64,000 bases of DNA from an uncultured Clostridia bacterium. GTDB taxonomy: Bacteria > Bacillota > Clostridia > TANB77 > CAG-508. The stretch's first letter is position 1. The number at the start of each line of letters is the position of its first letter. Shown here piece after piece: positions 1 to 9,212 of the stretch. Below the pieces are notes generated by a model. It did no database searches and had not been told where the DNA came from. It saw nothing but the letters and a program-made list of their open reading frames with translations. The stretch is from positions 62,001-126,000 of the forward strand of contig CAKPLZ010000004.1 of assembly GCA_934167835.1 (NCBI GenBank). The letters run 5' to 3'. The position numbers and the translations under genes are program-made.

Positions 1-105
1 TTAAGTACAGTAGATTTAATATCAGAAAATGATGTGAAAAAATTAACATTTGGCAATATGCTTGCCTTTGTTGTAGAAAAATGGTTTGGTTTACTTCGCG
101 AGTAA
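1..105 (+). CDS. C-terminal fragment of an unidentified protein
   Basis: Frame 1 is open from the window edge to a TAA at 103-105, giving the last 34 residues of a protein whose start lies outside the window. The tail ends in FVVEKWFGLLRE. An acidic-hydrophobic helix followed by GNML is vaguely like the C-terminus of amidohydrolase-type enzymes, but this is too short to assign. A bidirectional terminator follows immediately, and uraA converges from the other side, which supports this being a real gene end. Confidence 0.5.
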   Translation, partial: LSTVDLISENDVKKLTFGNMLAFVVEKWFGLLRE

Positions 106-111
106 AAAAAA

Positions 112-150
112 GCAAATGTTAGACTTATTCAGCCTAACATTTGTCTTTTT
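112..150. terminator. Bidirectional rho-independent terminator
   Basis: A 10-bp perfect stem (113-122 with 134-143) has an A-run on its left and a T-run on its right. It sits between two convergent genes and can terminate both the plus-strand gene and uraA. Confidence 0.85.
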
Positions 151-1476
151 TTATACTTTTGCTTTTTCTTTTTTTGATTTTTCTACGGCTTGTTCTTCTT
201 CTTTCTCATCTGGTAAGCATAAGTTTAACAATATTCCCACTATTGCTGCTAAGCTCATTCCTGATAATGATAATGTGAAGTTTCCTGTTGTAAATGAAAT
301 TGCTGCTCCTCCAAGACCTAGAACTAGCATTGCTGAAGCTACTACAACATTTTTTGTTTTTCCAAAGTCTGTTTGATTTTCAATTAATACTTTTAAACCA
401 TTTACTGATATGAATCCATAAAGCAATACTGTTACTCCTCCTAAAACTGCCCATGGAATACTTGAGATTAGTGCTGTGAATTTTCCTAAAAATCCAAGTA
501 CTATTGCTATAATTGCAGCTAAGCCTATTACCCATACTGATGCTACTTTTGTCATTCCTACTACTGCTGTGTTTTCTCCATAAGTTGTATTTGCAGGTCC
601 TCCAATCGCTCCTGCAACAAATGTTGCTAAACCATCGCCCATTAAAGTTCTATCTAATCCTGGTTCTTCAATTAAATCTTTTCCTATTATTGTACTTAGA
701 GCTTTGTGGTCTCCAATGTGTTCAGCCATTGTAACTAATGCAATTGGTGCCATTGAAATTGCAACCATGAAATCTGGCATATAGTTTACAAAAGGTATTG
801 CAAAGTTTGGTATGCTAAAGAAAGCTGCTTCTTTAACTGCTGTAAAATCTACCATTCCAAGGATTATTGCTAAAACATATCCTGAAACAATTCCTACTAA
901 AAATGGAATTACTTTTAAAAATCCTTTACCTCTTACTGCAACTACTGCAGTTACTAAAAATGTAAATGCTGCTACTGTTACAGTTTTCCATTCTATTGTT
1001 TCACTTGCTAAGCCTATGTTTGAAACTGCACTTGAAGCAAGGCTTAATCCTATAATCATAATCATTGGTCCTATTACTACTGGTGGAAGTAATTTGTTTA
1101 TCCATTTTTTTCCTGTAAAGTGAATTATTGTTGCTACTATCATGTAAATTAATCCAACTATCATAACCCCTGTCATAGTTCCACCAAGTCCTCCTGCGGC
1201 GTAGGCTACTATCATTGGTGATATGAAAGCAAATGAGCTTCCTAAGTACACTGGTGATTTACCTTTTGTACAAAGTATATATAATAAAGTTCCTACTCCT
1301 GATGCAAGTAAAGCAATTCCTGTTGATAATACTTCTGCTCCTGCAGCACTGTTTACAAGTAGTGGTACAAGCACAGTTGCACCAAACATAGCAAATACAT
1401 GTTGAAATGCTAAAACAATCCATTTAGCAATTTTTGGTTTTTCGTTTACATCTAATAGCATTCTTTTTTGTTCCAT
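151..1476 (-). CDS. uraA: Uracil/xanthine permease, NCS2 family
   Basis: This 441-aa integral membrane protein is probably a proton-coupled uracil (nucleobase) importer in the cytoplasmic membrane. The N-terminal signature QHVFAMFGATVLVP and the following Gly/Ala-rich helices are typical of UraA/PyrP permeases, as are the GENTAVVGMTKVASVWV stretch near residue 300 and the length. The C-terminus is a charged cytosolic tail rich in Glu and Lys. The start is preceded by a strong AAGAGGGGGA ribosome binding site. The gene is read from its own leader, because a terminator lies upstream after a small ORF. No PyrR-type leader could be recognised. Xanthine rather than uracil as substrate cannot be excluded from sequence alone. 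Confidence 0.9.
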   Translation of the reverse strand: MEQKRMLLDVNEKPKIAKWIVLAFQHVFAMFGATVLVPLLVNSAAGAEVLSTGIALLASGVGTLLYILCTKGKSPVYLGSSFAFISPMIVAYAAGGLGGTMTGVMIVGLIYMIVATIIHFTGKKWINKLLPPVVIGPMIMIIGLSLASSAVSNIGLASETIEWKTVTVAAFTFLVTAVVAVRGKGFLKVIPFLVGIVSGYVLAIILGMVDFTAVKEAAFFSIPNFAIPFVNYMPDFMVAISMAPIALVTMAEHIGDHKALSTIIGKDLIEEPGLDRTLMGDGLATFVAGAIGGPANTTYGENTAVVGMTKVASVWVIGLAAIIAIVLGFLGKFTALISSIPWAVLGGVTVLLYGFISVNGLKVLIENQTDFGKTKNVVVASAMLVLGLGGAAISFTTGNFTLSLSGMSLAAIVGILLNLCLPDEKEEEQAVEKSKKEKAKV

Positions 1477-1510
1477 AAAAAAATCCCCCTCTTAAATTTT
1501 TTAATATTAC

Positions 1511-1547
1511 TTTTTTGGAAAACTCGCGATTTTTTTCCAAAAAAAAA
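1511..1547 (-). promoter_or_regulatory. A/T-flanked hairpin in the uraA leader
   Basis: TTTTTTGGAAAA and TTTTCCAAAAAA can pair around a loop containing the palindrome TCGCGA. The structure lies between the small-ORF terminator and the uraA ribosome binding site. It could be part of a promoter or leader structure. I assign no specific regulator. Confidence 0.3.
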
Positions 1548-1565
1548 CACTAATAAAAATTAGTG
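1537..1565 (-). terminator. Rho-independent terminator after the small ORF
   Basis: A 7-bp perfect stem (1548-1554 with 1559-1565), read on the minus strand, is followed by a run of about nine U. It begins directly after the stop codon of the 33-codon ORF at 1566-1667. Confidence 0.75.
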
Positions 1566-1667
1566 CTAAAATTGAAATATAAATGAAAAGGAAACAACTA
1601 TAAAAGCAAAATAAATTGCATTTTTAAACAACTTTATTAAGTTACTTTTATAGAAAAATTCCTTCAT
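1566..1667 (-). CDS. Putative 33-aa single-span membrane peptide
   Basis: This is a short reading frame below usual annotation thresholds. It has an ATG preceded by AAGGTG at good spacing, a basic N-terminus (MKEFFYKSNLIKLFKN), then a hydrophobic stretch (AIYFAFIVVSFSFIF) long enough for one membrane span, and a TAG stop abutting a terminator hairpin. It lies downstream of topA and upstream of uraA on the same strand. The ribosome binding site, hydrophobic design and dedicated terminator are seen. Translation and function are inferred. It could instead be a spurious ORF in an AT-rich leader. Confidence 0.45.
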   Translation of the reverse strand: MKEFFYKSNLIKLFKNAIYFAFIVVSFSFIFQF

Positions 1668-1730
1668 TTTTTTCACCTTGAATATTCTACTACTTTTTAA
1701 TTTAAAAAGCAAGAGTTTTTTTCAATTTTT

Positions 1731-3768
1731 TTATTTTCTTTTCGTTTTTTTCGTTGTCTTTTTTCTGGCCACTTTCTTTTTTACTGGTTTCTTTTCTTCT
1801 GCACCTGGCTTGTTCCAAGAGATGTAGTCACATGATGTTGGGTTGTTTTCGCAGATGTAGTAGTTTCTTTTTCTTTTGGTTTTTCTTATTTGAACTTTGC
1901 CTCCACATTTTGGGCATGGTTCTTCTATTGTTTCTACTAGTGGTTTTGCGTTTTGGCATTCTGGGTAGCCTGGGCAAGCTAGGAATTTGCCGTATTTGCC
2001 GTATTTTATTACCATCATTCTTCCGCATTTTTCACATGGTACATCTGATACTTCATATTCTAGTTTTACATGTTCTAGTTCTTTTTCAACTCTTTCTACT
2101 ACTTTTTCGAATGGTCCATAAAAGTCGCGAATTACTTTTTTCCATTCTTCCTTTCCTTCTGCGATTTTATCGAATTTTTCTTCCATGTCTGCTGTGAATT
2201 TTACATTTAGAACATCTGGGAAGTTCTCTACTAATAGTTTGTTTACTATTCTTCCAAGTTCTGTTGGATGTAGCTGTTTTTGTATCTTTTCTATATAACG
2301 TCTTGCTAGAATCGTTGTAATTGTTGGTGAATACGTACTTGGTCTACCAATTCCTTTTTCTTCAAGCGTTTTTACTAAGCTTGCTTCTGTGTATCTTGGT
2401 AGTGGTTCTGTAAAGCTTTGTTTTGATTCTAGTTTTTCCTTTTTTAGTTCTTGGTTTTCCACTAATTCTGGTATTTTTTCAAATTCTTCTTTTTCTTCAA
2501 TATCAGCTGTTTCTACATATAATGTCATAAATCCTTTGAATTTTATTGTTTGGCCATTTGCTCTTAGGTTATAACCATCTGCAAGTATTTTTACTGCAAC
2601 TGTATCATAGATAGCAGCTGACATTTGGCTTGCTATAAATCTATTGTATACTAGTTTATATAATTTATATTGGTCATTGCTTAAACTAGATTTTACTTTT
2701 TCTGGTGAAAGTTCTATATATGTTGGTCTAATTGCTTCGTGAGCATCTTGTGCATCACCTTTTGTTTTATAGTATCTATTTTCATAGTAATTTGCACCGT
2801 ATTCGCTTTCAATATATTCTTTTGCCGCTTTTCTTGCCTCTTCTGAAATTCTTGTTGAGTCTGTTCTCATATATGTTATTAAGCCTACTGTACCTTTTTC
2901 TGGTATTTTTACACCTTCATATAGGCCTTGTGCTACTGACATTGTTTTTCTAATTGCAAAGCCTAGTTTTCTTGATGCTTCTTGTTGCATTGTACTAGTT
3001 GTAAATGGTGGAGCTGGTGTACGTTTTTTCTCTCCGTTTTTTTATTTCTTCTACAATATATTTTGCTTTTTCTAAGTCTTGTAAAATGCTATTTGCTTCA
3101 TTTTCTGAGTGTATATCTATTTTTTTATTATCTTTTCCATATAATTTTGCTTGGAAACTTTTTTTGCTTTTTGGTTCTTTTAAATCAGCATAAATATTCC
3201 AATATTCTTCTGGTTTGAAGTTTTCAATTTCTTCTTCTCTTTCTACTATTAGCCTTACAGCAACTGATTGTACTCTTCCTGCTGATAATCCTTTTTGTAC
3301 TTTTTTCCATAGTACTGGACTTATTTTATAACCAACTATTCTATCTAATACACGTCTTGCTTGTTGTGCATCTGTTAAGTCCATGTCTATTTTTCTTGGC
3401 TGATTTATTGCATTTTTTACTGCATCTTTAGTTATTTCATTGAAAGTTACTCTGCATATTTCATCTGGATTTATTCCTAAAATGTACGCCAAATGCCATG
3501 CTATGGCTTCTCCTTCACGGTCAGGGTCAGTTGCGAGATATACTTTTTTTGCATCTTTTGCATCTTTTTTTAATGATTTTATTAAGTCTCCCTTTCCTCT
3601 TATATTTATATATTGAGGTTCTAAAGTTTTTTCATCAATCCCTAGTTTAGATTTTGGTAAGTCTCTAATATGTCCCATTGATGCTACAACTTTAGTATTT
3701 CCTCCTAAAAATTTCTTTATTGTATTTGCTTTTGCTGGAGATTCGACTATTATTAACTTGTCTGTCAT
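1731..3768 (-). CDS. topA: DNA topoisomerase I (type IA), with one CGG +1 recoding site
   Basis: This cytoplasmic enzyme relaxes negative supercoils. The N-terminal Toprim domain starts KLIIVESPAKANTI, the catalytic-Tyr region reads YMRTDSTRISEEA, and C-terminal zinc ribbons contain CEKCGRM and CPKCGGK before a Lys/Arg tail. The full protein is 678 aa, normal for bacterial TopA. The frame is interrupted once: at 3034-3036 an in-frame CGG follows AAA. Skipping its C gives KKGEKKRTPAPPFTTS, the conserved family sequence, with Gly245. Without the skip the product would stop about 14 codons later. As an essential gene, topA strongly suggests that the shift is made during translation rather than being a lesion. 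Confidence 0.93.
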
Positions 3769-3783
3769 AAATTCATCCTTTCT

Positions 3784-5016
3784 TTAATTCTTTTGTCTTC
3801 TTAGTATCCAGTTTTGCTTTGCTTCTACTGGAATATGTAATTTTACTTTTTGACCTTCTTTTCCTGGGTTTACAAATTCTATTGGTTCATCTGTTTCTGC
3901 ATCCCATAATTTATCTATTGTAAATTTATATGGTTCTATTTTGTCTGGGATTAATAGTTCTAATTTGTCCCCAATTTGTAATCTGTTCTTTATTTCTATT
4001 ATACTCTTTTCTTTATTAAATTCCTGCACTTTTCCTCCAAATTCAAAATTTGGATTGTATTGTTTTCCTTCATATTCCTGGAAATCTCGGTTATTTTTAT
4101 CATTAAAATAAAATGTTGTTAATCCTCTTGTTTTTGTTTTTTCTAGCTCATTTAGGTATTTTGTGTAATCATAATTTTCTGGGTCGTTCATATAATCATC
4201 TATTGCTGCTCTATATGTGTTTATTATTGTTGCTAGATAATATTCTGTTTTTAGTCTTCCTTCTATTTTCAAACTGTCTACTCCCATTTGAATTACTTCT
4301 GGTAATTCTTTTATTAAGCACATGTCTTTTGATGATAAAATATATGTTCCATATTCATCTTGTTCAATTGGCATCATTAAACCTGGGTTGTTTTTTTCTT
4401 CTAAATAAAGATTATATGCCCATCTGCAGCTTTGTGCACAATCGCCTAGGTTTGCACATCTTCCTGCTAAAAAGTCGCTTAAATGGCATCTTCCTGAATA
4501 TCCATAGCATATTGCTCCATGTATGAACATTTCTATTTCTAAGTCTTCTGGTTTATTTTTCATTATTTCTTTTATTTCTTCTTTATTAAGTTCACGCGCA
4601 AGTATTATTCTTTTTGCTCCATTATTGTACCAAAATTTGCTTGTGTGATAGCTTACTGTGTTTGCTTGTGTGCTTATGTGTATTGGAAGGTCTGGGGCAA
4701 GCTCTTTTACTGCATCTACAACTCCACCATCTGAAACAATAACTCCATCTGCTTTTATTCTATCTAGCATTTTTATTTGTTCTTTTACTTCATCATACAT
4801 ATAATCTCTTGCATATATGTTTAGTGGTACATATACTTTTTTATTTATACTGTGTGCATATTTTATTATTTTTTCTAACTCTGTATCATCTATTTCTACT
4901 CTTGATCTTAGTGAAAGCTTTGAAGTTCCACAATATACGCTATCTGCTCCATATTCAAATGCTACTTTTGCCTTTTCAAAAGACCCTGCTGGGGCTAATA
5001 ATTCTGGTTTTTTCAT
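3784..5016 (-). CDS. trhP: Peptidase U32-family protein, TrhP-like tRNA uridine hydroxylation factor
   Basis: This 410-aa protein opens with PELLAPAGSFEKAKVAFEYGADSVY, the U32 hallmark, and has the cysteine cluster AICYGYSGRCHLSDFLAGRCANLGDCAQSCRW around residues 165-200 that characterises the tRNA-hydroxylation branch. Members (B. subtilis YrrN/YrrO, E. coli TrhP/YegQ) make 5-hydroxyuridine at wobble position 34. It ends the operon trmR-(5016..5744)-this gene, with a one-base junction to its upstream neighbour. TrmR methylates the product of TrhP, so the pairing supports the call. True protease activity (older U32 annotation) is less likely. Confidence 0.82.
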   Translation of the reverse strand: MKKPELLAPAGSFEKAKVAFEYGADSVYCGTSKLSLRSRVEIDDTELEKIIKYAHSINKKVYVPLNIYARDYMYDEVKEQIKMLDRIKADGVIVSDGGVVDAVKELAPDLPIHISTQANTVSYHTSKFWYNNGAKRIILARELNKEEIKEIMKNKPEDLEIEMFIHGAICYGYSGRCHLSDFLAGRCANLGDCAQSCRWAYNLYLEEKNNPGLMMPIEQDEYGTYILSSKDMCLIKELPEVIQMGVDSLKIEGRLKTEYYLATIINTYRAAIDDYMNDPENYDYTKYLNELEKTKTRGLTTFYFNDKNNRDFQEYEGKQYNPNFEFGGKVQEFNKEKSIIEIKNRLQIGDKLELLIPDKIEPYKFTIDKLWDAETDEPIEFVNPGKEGQKVKLHIPVEAKQNWILRRQKN

Positions 5017-5744
5017 TATCTTTGTACTCCTTTTTCTATATTTTTCAATTTTATAAATGGGTAAACCGCTTTAATTGTTTCTTGCTTGTTTAATATTCTT
5101 ATTCTGTGACCTTCTATTGTATACATTATTGGTAAGTTGTGCTCATTAAATTCATTTTTGTCATACTTTGCCTGAATTTCTTCTTTGTTTTCTGCTTTAT
5201 ACTTCCAATGATTTGCATTTCCTGATGTAGCATTTTCTTTAACTGCAAATGTTTTAAATTGGAATTCTACCATTGGAACATGGTCATATATTAAATTGTC
5301 TAATTCTAATTTTTCAAAGAACTCCCTTTTTAGTTCCATTATTTTATGTGTTGCTTTATAGCCATTATCTTTATCATGTTTTTTATATTTTGTAACATTC
5401 ATTATTTCATCTAGTCTATTCATTATTTTATCAAGTGCTTTTTCATTTCCTGCTACAATTTCAATTCCAAATACATCATTTAATGGTTTATTGTTTCTGT
5501 CATCATTTCTTAATGCTGATTCGGCAGATTTTATTCTTGCATTAATTGCAATATATTCTGTTAACTCTCCTTCTTCTTGAAGTATTCTGATGCATTCGTC
5601 TACAAGTTTTAACATCTCTATAAAACCACGTTTTTGTTCCGTAGTGTAATCACTGTATAATGAATATTTTTCCATTTCATTTGGTTGGGTTTCTTGATTT
5701 AGTATTTTTAAGCTGTTTCTCCAAGCGTTATTTTCCCCATTCAT
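5016..5744 (-). CDS. Hypothetical protein, faintly RelA/SpoT-like
   Basis: This 242-aa soluble protein sits between trmR and the trhP-like gene. The ATG at 5744 is preferred because AAAGGTGAG lies 8 bases upstream. A GTG at 5753 overlaps the trmR stop but has no room for a ribosome binding site. The central stretch RIKSAESALRND followed by KPLNDVFGIEIV resembles the K-S and D-xxGxRI/V pattern of the (p)ppGpp synthetase fold, and a later HVPMVEFQFKTF could be the E-x-Q strand. Similarity is weak and I do not claim alarmone synthesis. Operon position suggests co-expression with wobble-uridine modification. Confidence 0.6.
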   Translation of the reverse strand: MNGENNAWRNSLKILNQETQPNEMEKYSLYSDYTTEQKRGFIEMLKLVDECIRILQEEGELTEYIAINARIKSAESALRNDDRNNKPLNDVFGIEIVAGNEKALDKIMNRLDEIMNVTKYKKHDKDNGYKATHKIMELKREFFEKLELDNLIYDHVPMVEFQFKTFAVKENATSGNANHWKYKAENKEEIQAKYDKNEFNEHNLPIMYTIEGHRIRILNKQETIKAVYPFIKLKNIEKGVQR

Positions 5745-5749
5745 AAATA

Positions 5750-6337
5750 TCACTCACCTTTATATCTGCTTATTGCTAGGCCATCTCCGACTTCTAGGAT
5801 TTTTGTTTCTAGTTTTTCGTTTTCTGTTAGTTCTTTTAGAAACTCTCTAAGTCCTCTTACTGCTGTTCTTTGTTTGTGTTTATTGTAATCGCTCATAACA
5901 TAGCCCTTGTATAAAACATTGTCTGCTATTATTATACCATTATTTCCCAGCATTCGTAAAGCTTCTGATAAAAATACTGGATATTTGCCTTTTGCAGCAT
6001 CTATAAAAACTGCATCATATTGGCCTTTTAGAGTTGGTAAAATTTCTAGTGCATCACCTTCATATATATGTATTTTTTCTTGCAAATTTAAATCCTTTAT
6101 ATTTTGTTTTGCTTCTTTTATTCTTTCTTCATCTCTTTCGATAGTATCAATATATCCATTTGGAGTTAAATACTTGGAAAATCTTATTGCTGAATATCCA
6201 ACTGCTGTGCCAATTTCTAGTATTTTTTGTGGTTTTTGTTCTTCCAATATTTTGCCAACTACCTCTAATGTATCGTCCATAATTATTGGTATATGATTCT
6301 CTAACGCTTTTTGCTTTATTTCTTCTATTGTCTTCAT
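5750..6337 (-). CDS. trmR: tRNA 5-hydroxyuridine methyltransferase
   Basis: This 195-aa class I SAM methyltransferase of the O-methyltransferase 3 (YrrM) group converts ho5U34 to mo5U34 in tRNA. SAM-binding motif I is ILEIGTAVGYSAI (residues about 39-51). The acidic end of strand 2 is DTIERDEERI, and the metal/catalytic region is AVFIDAAKGKY with ADNVLYKG. It is first of three minus-strand genes and overlaps the next frame by a few bases; the trhP-like gene in the same operon would make its substrate. A catechol O-methyltransferase-like role is the alternative from fold alone, but synteny favours TrmR. Confidence 0.85.
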   Translation of the reverse strand: MKTIEEIKQKALENHIPIIMDDTLEVVGKILEEQKPQKILEIGTAVGYSAIRFSKYLTPNGYIDTIERDEERIKEAKQNIKDLNLQEKIHIYEGDALEILPTLKGQYDAVFIDAAKGKYPVFLSEALRMLGNNGIIIADNVLYKGYVMSDYNKHKQRTAVRGLREFLKELTENEKLETKILEVGDGLAISRYKGE

Positions 6338-6380
6338 TATATAAAAACTCCTTTCAAAAGTCTCATATATTATATTACTA

Positions 6381-6417
6381 CAAAATCGCCTAAAGTCAAT
6401 GGCTTTAAGCGATTTTG
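6381..6417 (-). terminator. Hairpin terminator after typA
   Basis: A 15-base arm (6381-6395) pairs with 6403-6417 with one bulge. It lies between the typA stop and the start of trmR. The tract after it on the minus strand is only moderately U-rich, so strength is uncertain. Confidence 0.55.
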
Positions 6418-6425
6418 AATTAAAT

Positions 6426-8246
6426 TTATGCTTTTTTTGCTCTTGCTGCTAGTCTTTCTCTTGTTTTGGTGTCTAGTATTTTCTTTCTTAATCTGATATT
6501 TTTTGGTGTTATTTCAACTAATTCATCTTCTTCAATGAATTCAATTGCTTTTTCTAGTGACATTTGAATTGGTGGTACTAGTCTTAACGCATCATCTGAG
6601 CCTGAAGCTCTTGTGTTTGTTAAGTGTTTTTCTTTACATACATTTATTGATATATCTTCATTTCTTGCATTTATTCCAACTATCATACCTTCATATACTT
6701 CTACACCTGCACCAATGAATAGTTCTCCTCTTTCTTGTGCATTGTATAATCCATAAGTTACTGATACTCCTGGTTCGAATGCTACTAGCACTCCTCTTGT
6801 TCTTGATTGAATATCACCTTTGAATGGTTCATAACAGTCGAATATACTGTTCATTGTGCCTGAACCTTTTGTGTCTGTTAGGAATTCTGTTCTATAACCT
6901 ATTATTCCTCTTGCTGGAATTTTGAATTCTATTTTTGTATGGCCTGCTTCTGCTGGTTCCATGTTTACCATTTCAGCTCTTCTTCTTCCTAGTTTTTCAA
7001 TAACTGTTCCAATTGATTCATCTGGAACATTTACAACTAGTCTTTCCATTGGCTCGCATTTTACACCATCAATTTCTTTTATAATTACTTTTGGTCTTGA
7101 TACTAATAGTTCAAAGCCTTCTCTTCTCATTGTTTCTATTAATACTGATAAATGTAATTCTCCACGTCCACATACTTCAAAACTATCTGCTGAGTCTGTT
7201 TCTTTTACTCTTAAGCTTACATTTCTTTCAAGTTCTTTAAATAGTCTATCTCTAATGTGTCTTGATGTGACGAATTCTCCTTCTTTTCCTGCTAAAGGTC
7301 CATTGTTTACTGAGAATGTCATTGATACTGTTGGTTCATCGATGTCTACAAATGGGATTTTTTCTACATTTGCTGGGTCACAAATTGTATCTCCTATATT
7401 TATATCTGCAATACCTGATATTTCAACTATGTCTCCTGCTTCTGCTTCATCTACTTCGACCTTTTTTAGGCCCATGTATGTGAATAATTTTGCGATTTTG
7501 CCTTGGATGTTTTTGTCATTTTTGCATACTGTTACAGACATTCCTGATTTTATAATTCCTCTTTCTATTCTTCCTACTGCTAGTCTTCCTAAATAATCAT
7601 CATATTCAATATTTGATACAAGCATTTGTGCTGTGCCATTTGGATTGCATTTTGGTGGTTCAATTGTGTTTACTATTGTTTCAAATATACATTTTACATT
7701 GTCTGATTCCTCATCTAAGCTCATTTTTGCTATTCCATTTTTTGCTGATGCGTATATAACTGGGAAATCAAGTTGTTCGTCTGTTGCATTTAGCTCTATA
7801 AATAATTCTAGAACTTCATCAACAACTTTTGCAGGATTTGCTCCTGGTCTGTCTATTTTGTTTATAACAACAATTGGTTTTAAGTTAAGTGCTAGAGATT
7901 TTTTCAAAACTTCTCTTGTTTGAGGCATTGCTCCCTCAAAAGCATCAACTAAAAGAAGTACACCATCAACCATTTTTAAAACTCTTTCAACTTCTCCTCC
8001 AAAATCAGCATGGCCTGGAGTATCTACTATGTTTATTTTTACATCATTATACATTACAGATGTGTTTTTTGCGAGTATTGTTATTCCTCTTTCTTTTTCT
8101 ATTGCGTTTGAGTCCATTACTCTTTCTGCTACTTGTTCGTTTGTTCTAAATGTTCCGCTTTGTCTTAATAGAGCATCTACTAAAGTAGTTTTTCCATGGT
8201 CAACGTGTGCAATTATTGCTACATTTCTTATTTTTTCGTTATTCAT
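6426..8246 (-). CDS. typA: Ribosome-associated GTPase TypA/BipA
   Basis: This 606-aa translational GTPase binds the ribosome and aids 50S assembly and stress adaptation. G1 is AHVDHGKTTL (residues 14-23), followed by the switch region RGITI, G3 DTPGHADF, G4 NKIDRPGA and G5 SAKNG. The EF-G-like domain and the BipA-specific C-terminal domain (RGIIGYRTEFLTDTKGSG) are present, at the usual length. A ribosome binding site AAGGAAGG precedes the ATG. It stands alone between terminators, downstream of tsf. No CGG codon occurs in frame. Confidence 0.95.
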   Translation of the reverse strand: MNNEKIRNVAIIAHVDHGKTTLVDALLRQSGTFRTNEQVAERVMDSNAIEKERGITILAKNTSVMYNDVKINIVDTPGHADFGGEVERVLKMVDGVLLLVDAFEGAMPQTREVLKKSLALNLKPIVVINKIDRPGANPAKVVDEVLELFIELNATDEQLDFPVIYASAKNGIAKMSLDEESDNVKCIFETIVNTIEPPKCNPNGTAQMLVSNIEYDDYLGRLAVGRIERGIIKSGMSVTVCKNDKNIQGKIAKLFTYMGLKKVEVDEAEAGDIVEISGIADINIGDTICDPANVEKIPFVDIDEPTVSMTFSVNNGPLAGKEGEFVTSRHIRDRLFKELERNVSLRVKETDSADSFEVCGRGELHLSVLIETMRREGFELLVSRPKVIIKEIDGVKCEPMERLVVNVPDESIGTVIEKLGRRRAEMVNMEPAEAGHTKIEFKIPARGIIGYRTEFLTDTKGSGTMNSIFDCYEPFKGDIQSRTRGVLVAFEPGVSVTYGLYNAQERGELFIGAGVEVYEGMIVGINARNEDISINVCKEKHLTNTRASGSDDALRLVPPIQMSLEKAIEFIEEDELVEITPKNIRLRKKILDTKTRERLAARAKKA

Positions 8247-8273
8247 ACATTTTCCTTCCTTTTAAAAATTACA

Positions 8274-8297
8274 AAGGCAGGTTTAAATTCCTGCCTT
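8274..8297 (-). terminator. Terminator between tsf and typA
   Basis: A perfect 8-bp GC-rich stem (8274-8281 with 8290-8297) is followed on the minus strand by a U-rich tract. It separates rpsB-tsf from typA. Confidence 0.7.
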
Positions 8298-8309
8298 ATA
8301 TTTTTTGAT

Positions 8310-9188
8310 TTACTTAATTTGTTTTGCAACCTCTTCTGCGAAGTTTTCTTCTCTTTTTTGTAATCCTTCTCCTTTTTCAAATCTTACAAATCTAATAATT
8401 TCGGCATCATTTTGTTTTAATAGTTCTTTAACTGTTATATCTGGATTTTTAACAAATGCTTGGTCTACTAAACAAATTTCTCCATAGAATTTTCCAATTC
8501 TACCTTTAACCATTTTTTCAGCTATTTCAGCAGGGTTTCCTTCATTCATAGCTTGAGCTTTTAATATTTCCATTTCATGTTCTACAACTTCTGCTGGAAC
8601 TTCTTTTTCATTTAAGTATTCTGGTCTTGCTGCTGCAATTTGCATACAAACATCTCTTGCAACTTGTGATGTTCCCTTTGCAAATTCTACCATAACACCT
8701 ATTTTTCCATCACCATGTGTATAAGTTTCAACTAAGCCTTCTGATTCGAATCTTGCAAATCTTCTTATTGACATATTTTCACCTATTGTTGCTATTTTGT
8801 CTGTTAATATGTCTTTTATTGTTTTGCTTTCATCTGCTAAAGCTTTTTGTTCAAGTAATTCTTCTACTGTTGCTGGATTTTTTTCAGCTATATGTTTTGC
8901 TGTATCTGCAACAAATTTTCTGAATTCTTCGTTTTTAGCAACGAAGTCTGTTTCTGCATTAACTTCTAGAACAACTCCTAGTTTTTTGTCTTCTGCTAAA
9001 TAGCAGTAAACTAATCCTTCTGCAGCAATTCTATCAGATTTTTTTGCTGCTTTTGTTATTCCTCTTTCACGTAATAATTCTGCAGCTTTTTCCATGTCTC
9101 CATCTGTTTCTGTTAAAACTTTTTTGCAGTCCATCATGCCTGCACCTGTTTTTTCTCTTAATTCTTTTACTAAACTTGCTGTAATCAT
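8310..9188 (-). CDS. tsf: Elongation factor Ts
   Basis: This 292-aa nucleotide-exchange factor for EF-Tu has the N-terminal UBA-like segment VKELREKTGAGMMDCKKVL (residues 7-25). The family core LEVNAETDFVAKNEEF contains the TDF loop that displaces nucleotide, and the EF-Ts dimerisation repeats follow. Length is typical. It follows rpsB by 24 bases on the same strand, the widely conserved rpsB-tsf operon, and is driven by the rpsB promoter. A terminator follows. Confidence 0.97.
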   Translation of the reverse strand: MITASLVKELREKTGAGMMDCKKVLTETDGDMEKAAELLRERGITKAAKKSDRIAAEGLVYCYLAEDKKLGVVLEVNAETDFVAKNEEFRKFVADTAKHIAEKNPATVEELLEQKALADESKTIKDILTDKIATIGENMSIRRFARFESEGLVETYTHGDGKIGVMVEFAKGTSQVARDVCMQIAAARPEYLNEKEVPAEVVEHEMEILKAQAMNEGNPAEIAEKMVKGRIGKFYGEICLVDQAFVKNPDITVKELLKQNDAEIIRFVRFEKGEGLQKREENFAEEVAKQIK

Positions 9189-9212
9189 TTATAGTTCCTC
9201 CTTTTAAATTAA

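Noticed and set aside
1981..2040. Other CGG strings in chromosomal genes, for example in the topA zinc-ribbon region
   Set aside because: They are out of frame (TAC GGC, TGC GGA). All remaining CCG on the plus strand within minus genes that I checked are likewise split between codons.
2990..3040. topA and 11 other split genes taken as pseudogenes or sequencing indels
   Set aside because: Random indels or homopolymer errors would vary in base, sign, phase and context. All 17 are a C placed exactly before a GGN codon in frame, several in essential genes, and transposon cargo with ordinary CGG shows no such errors.
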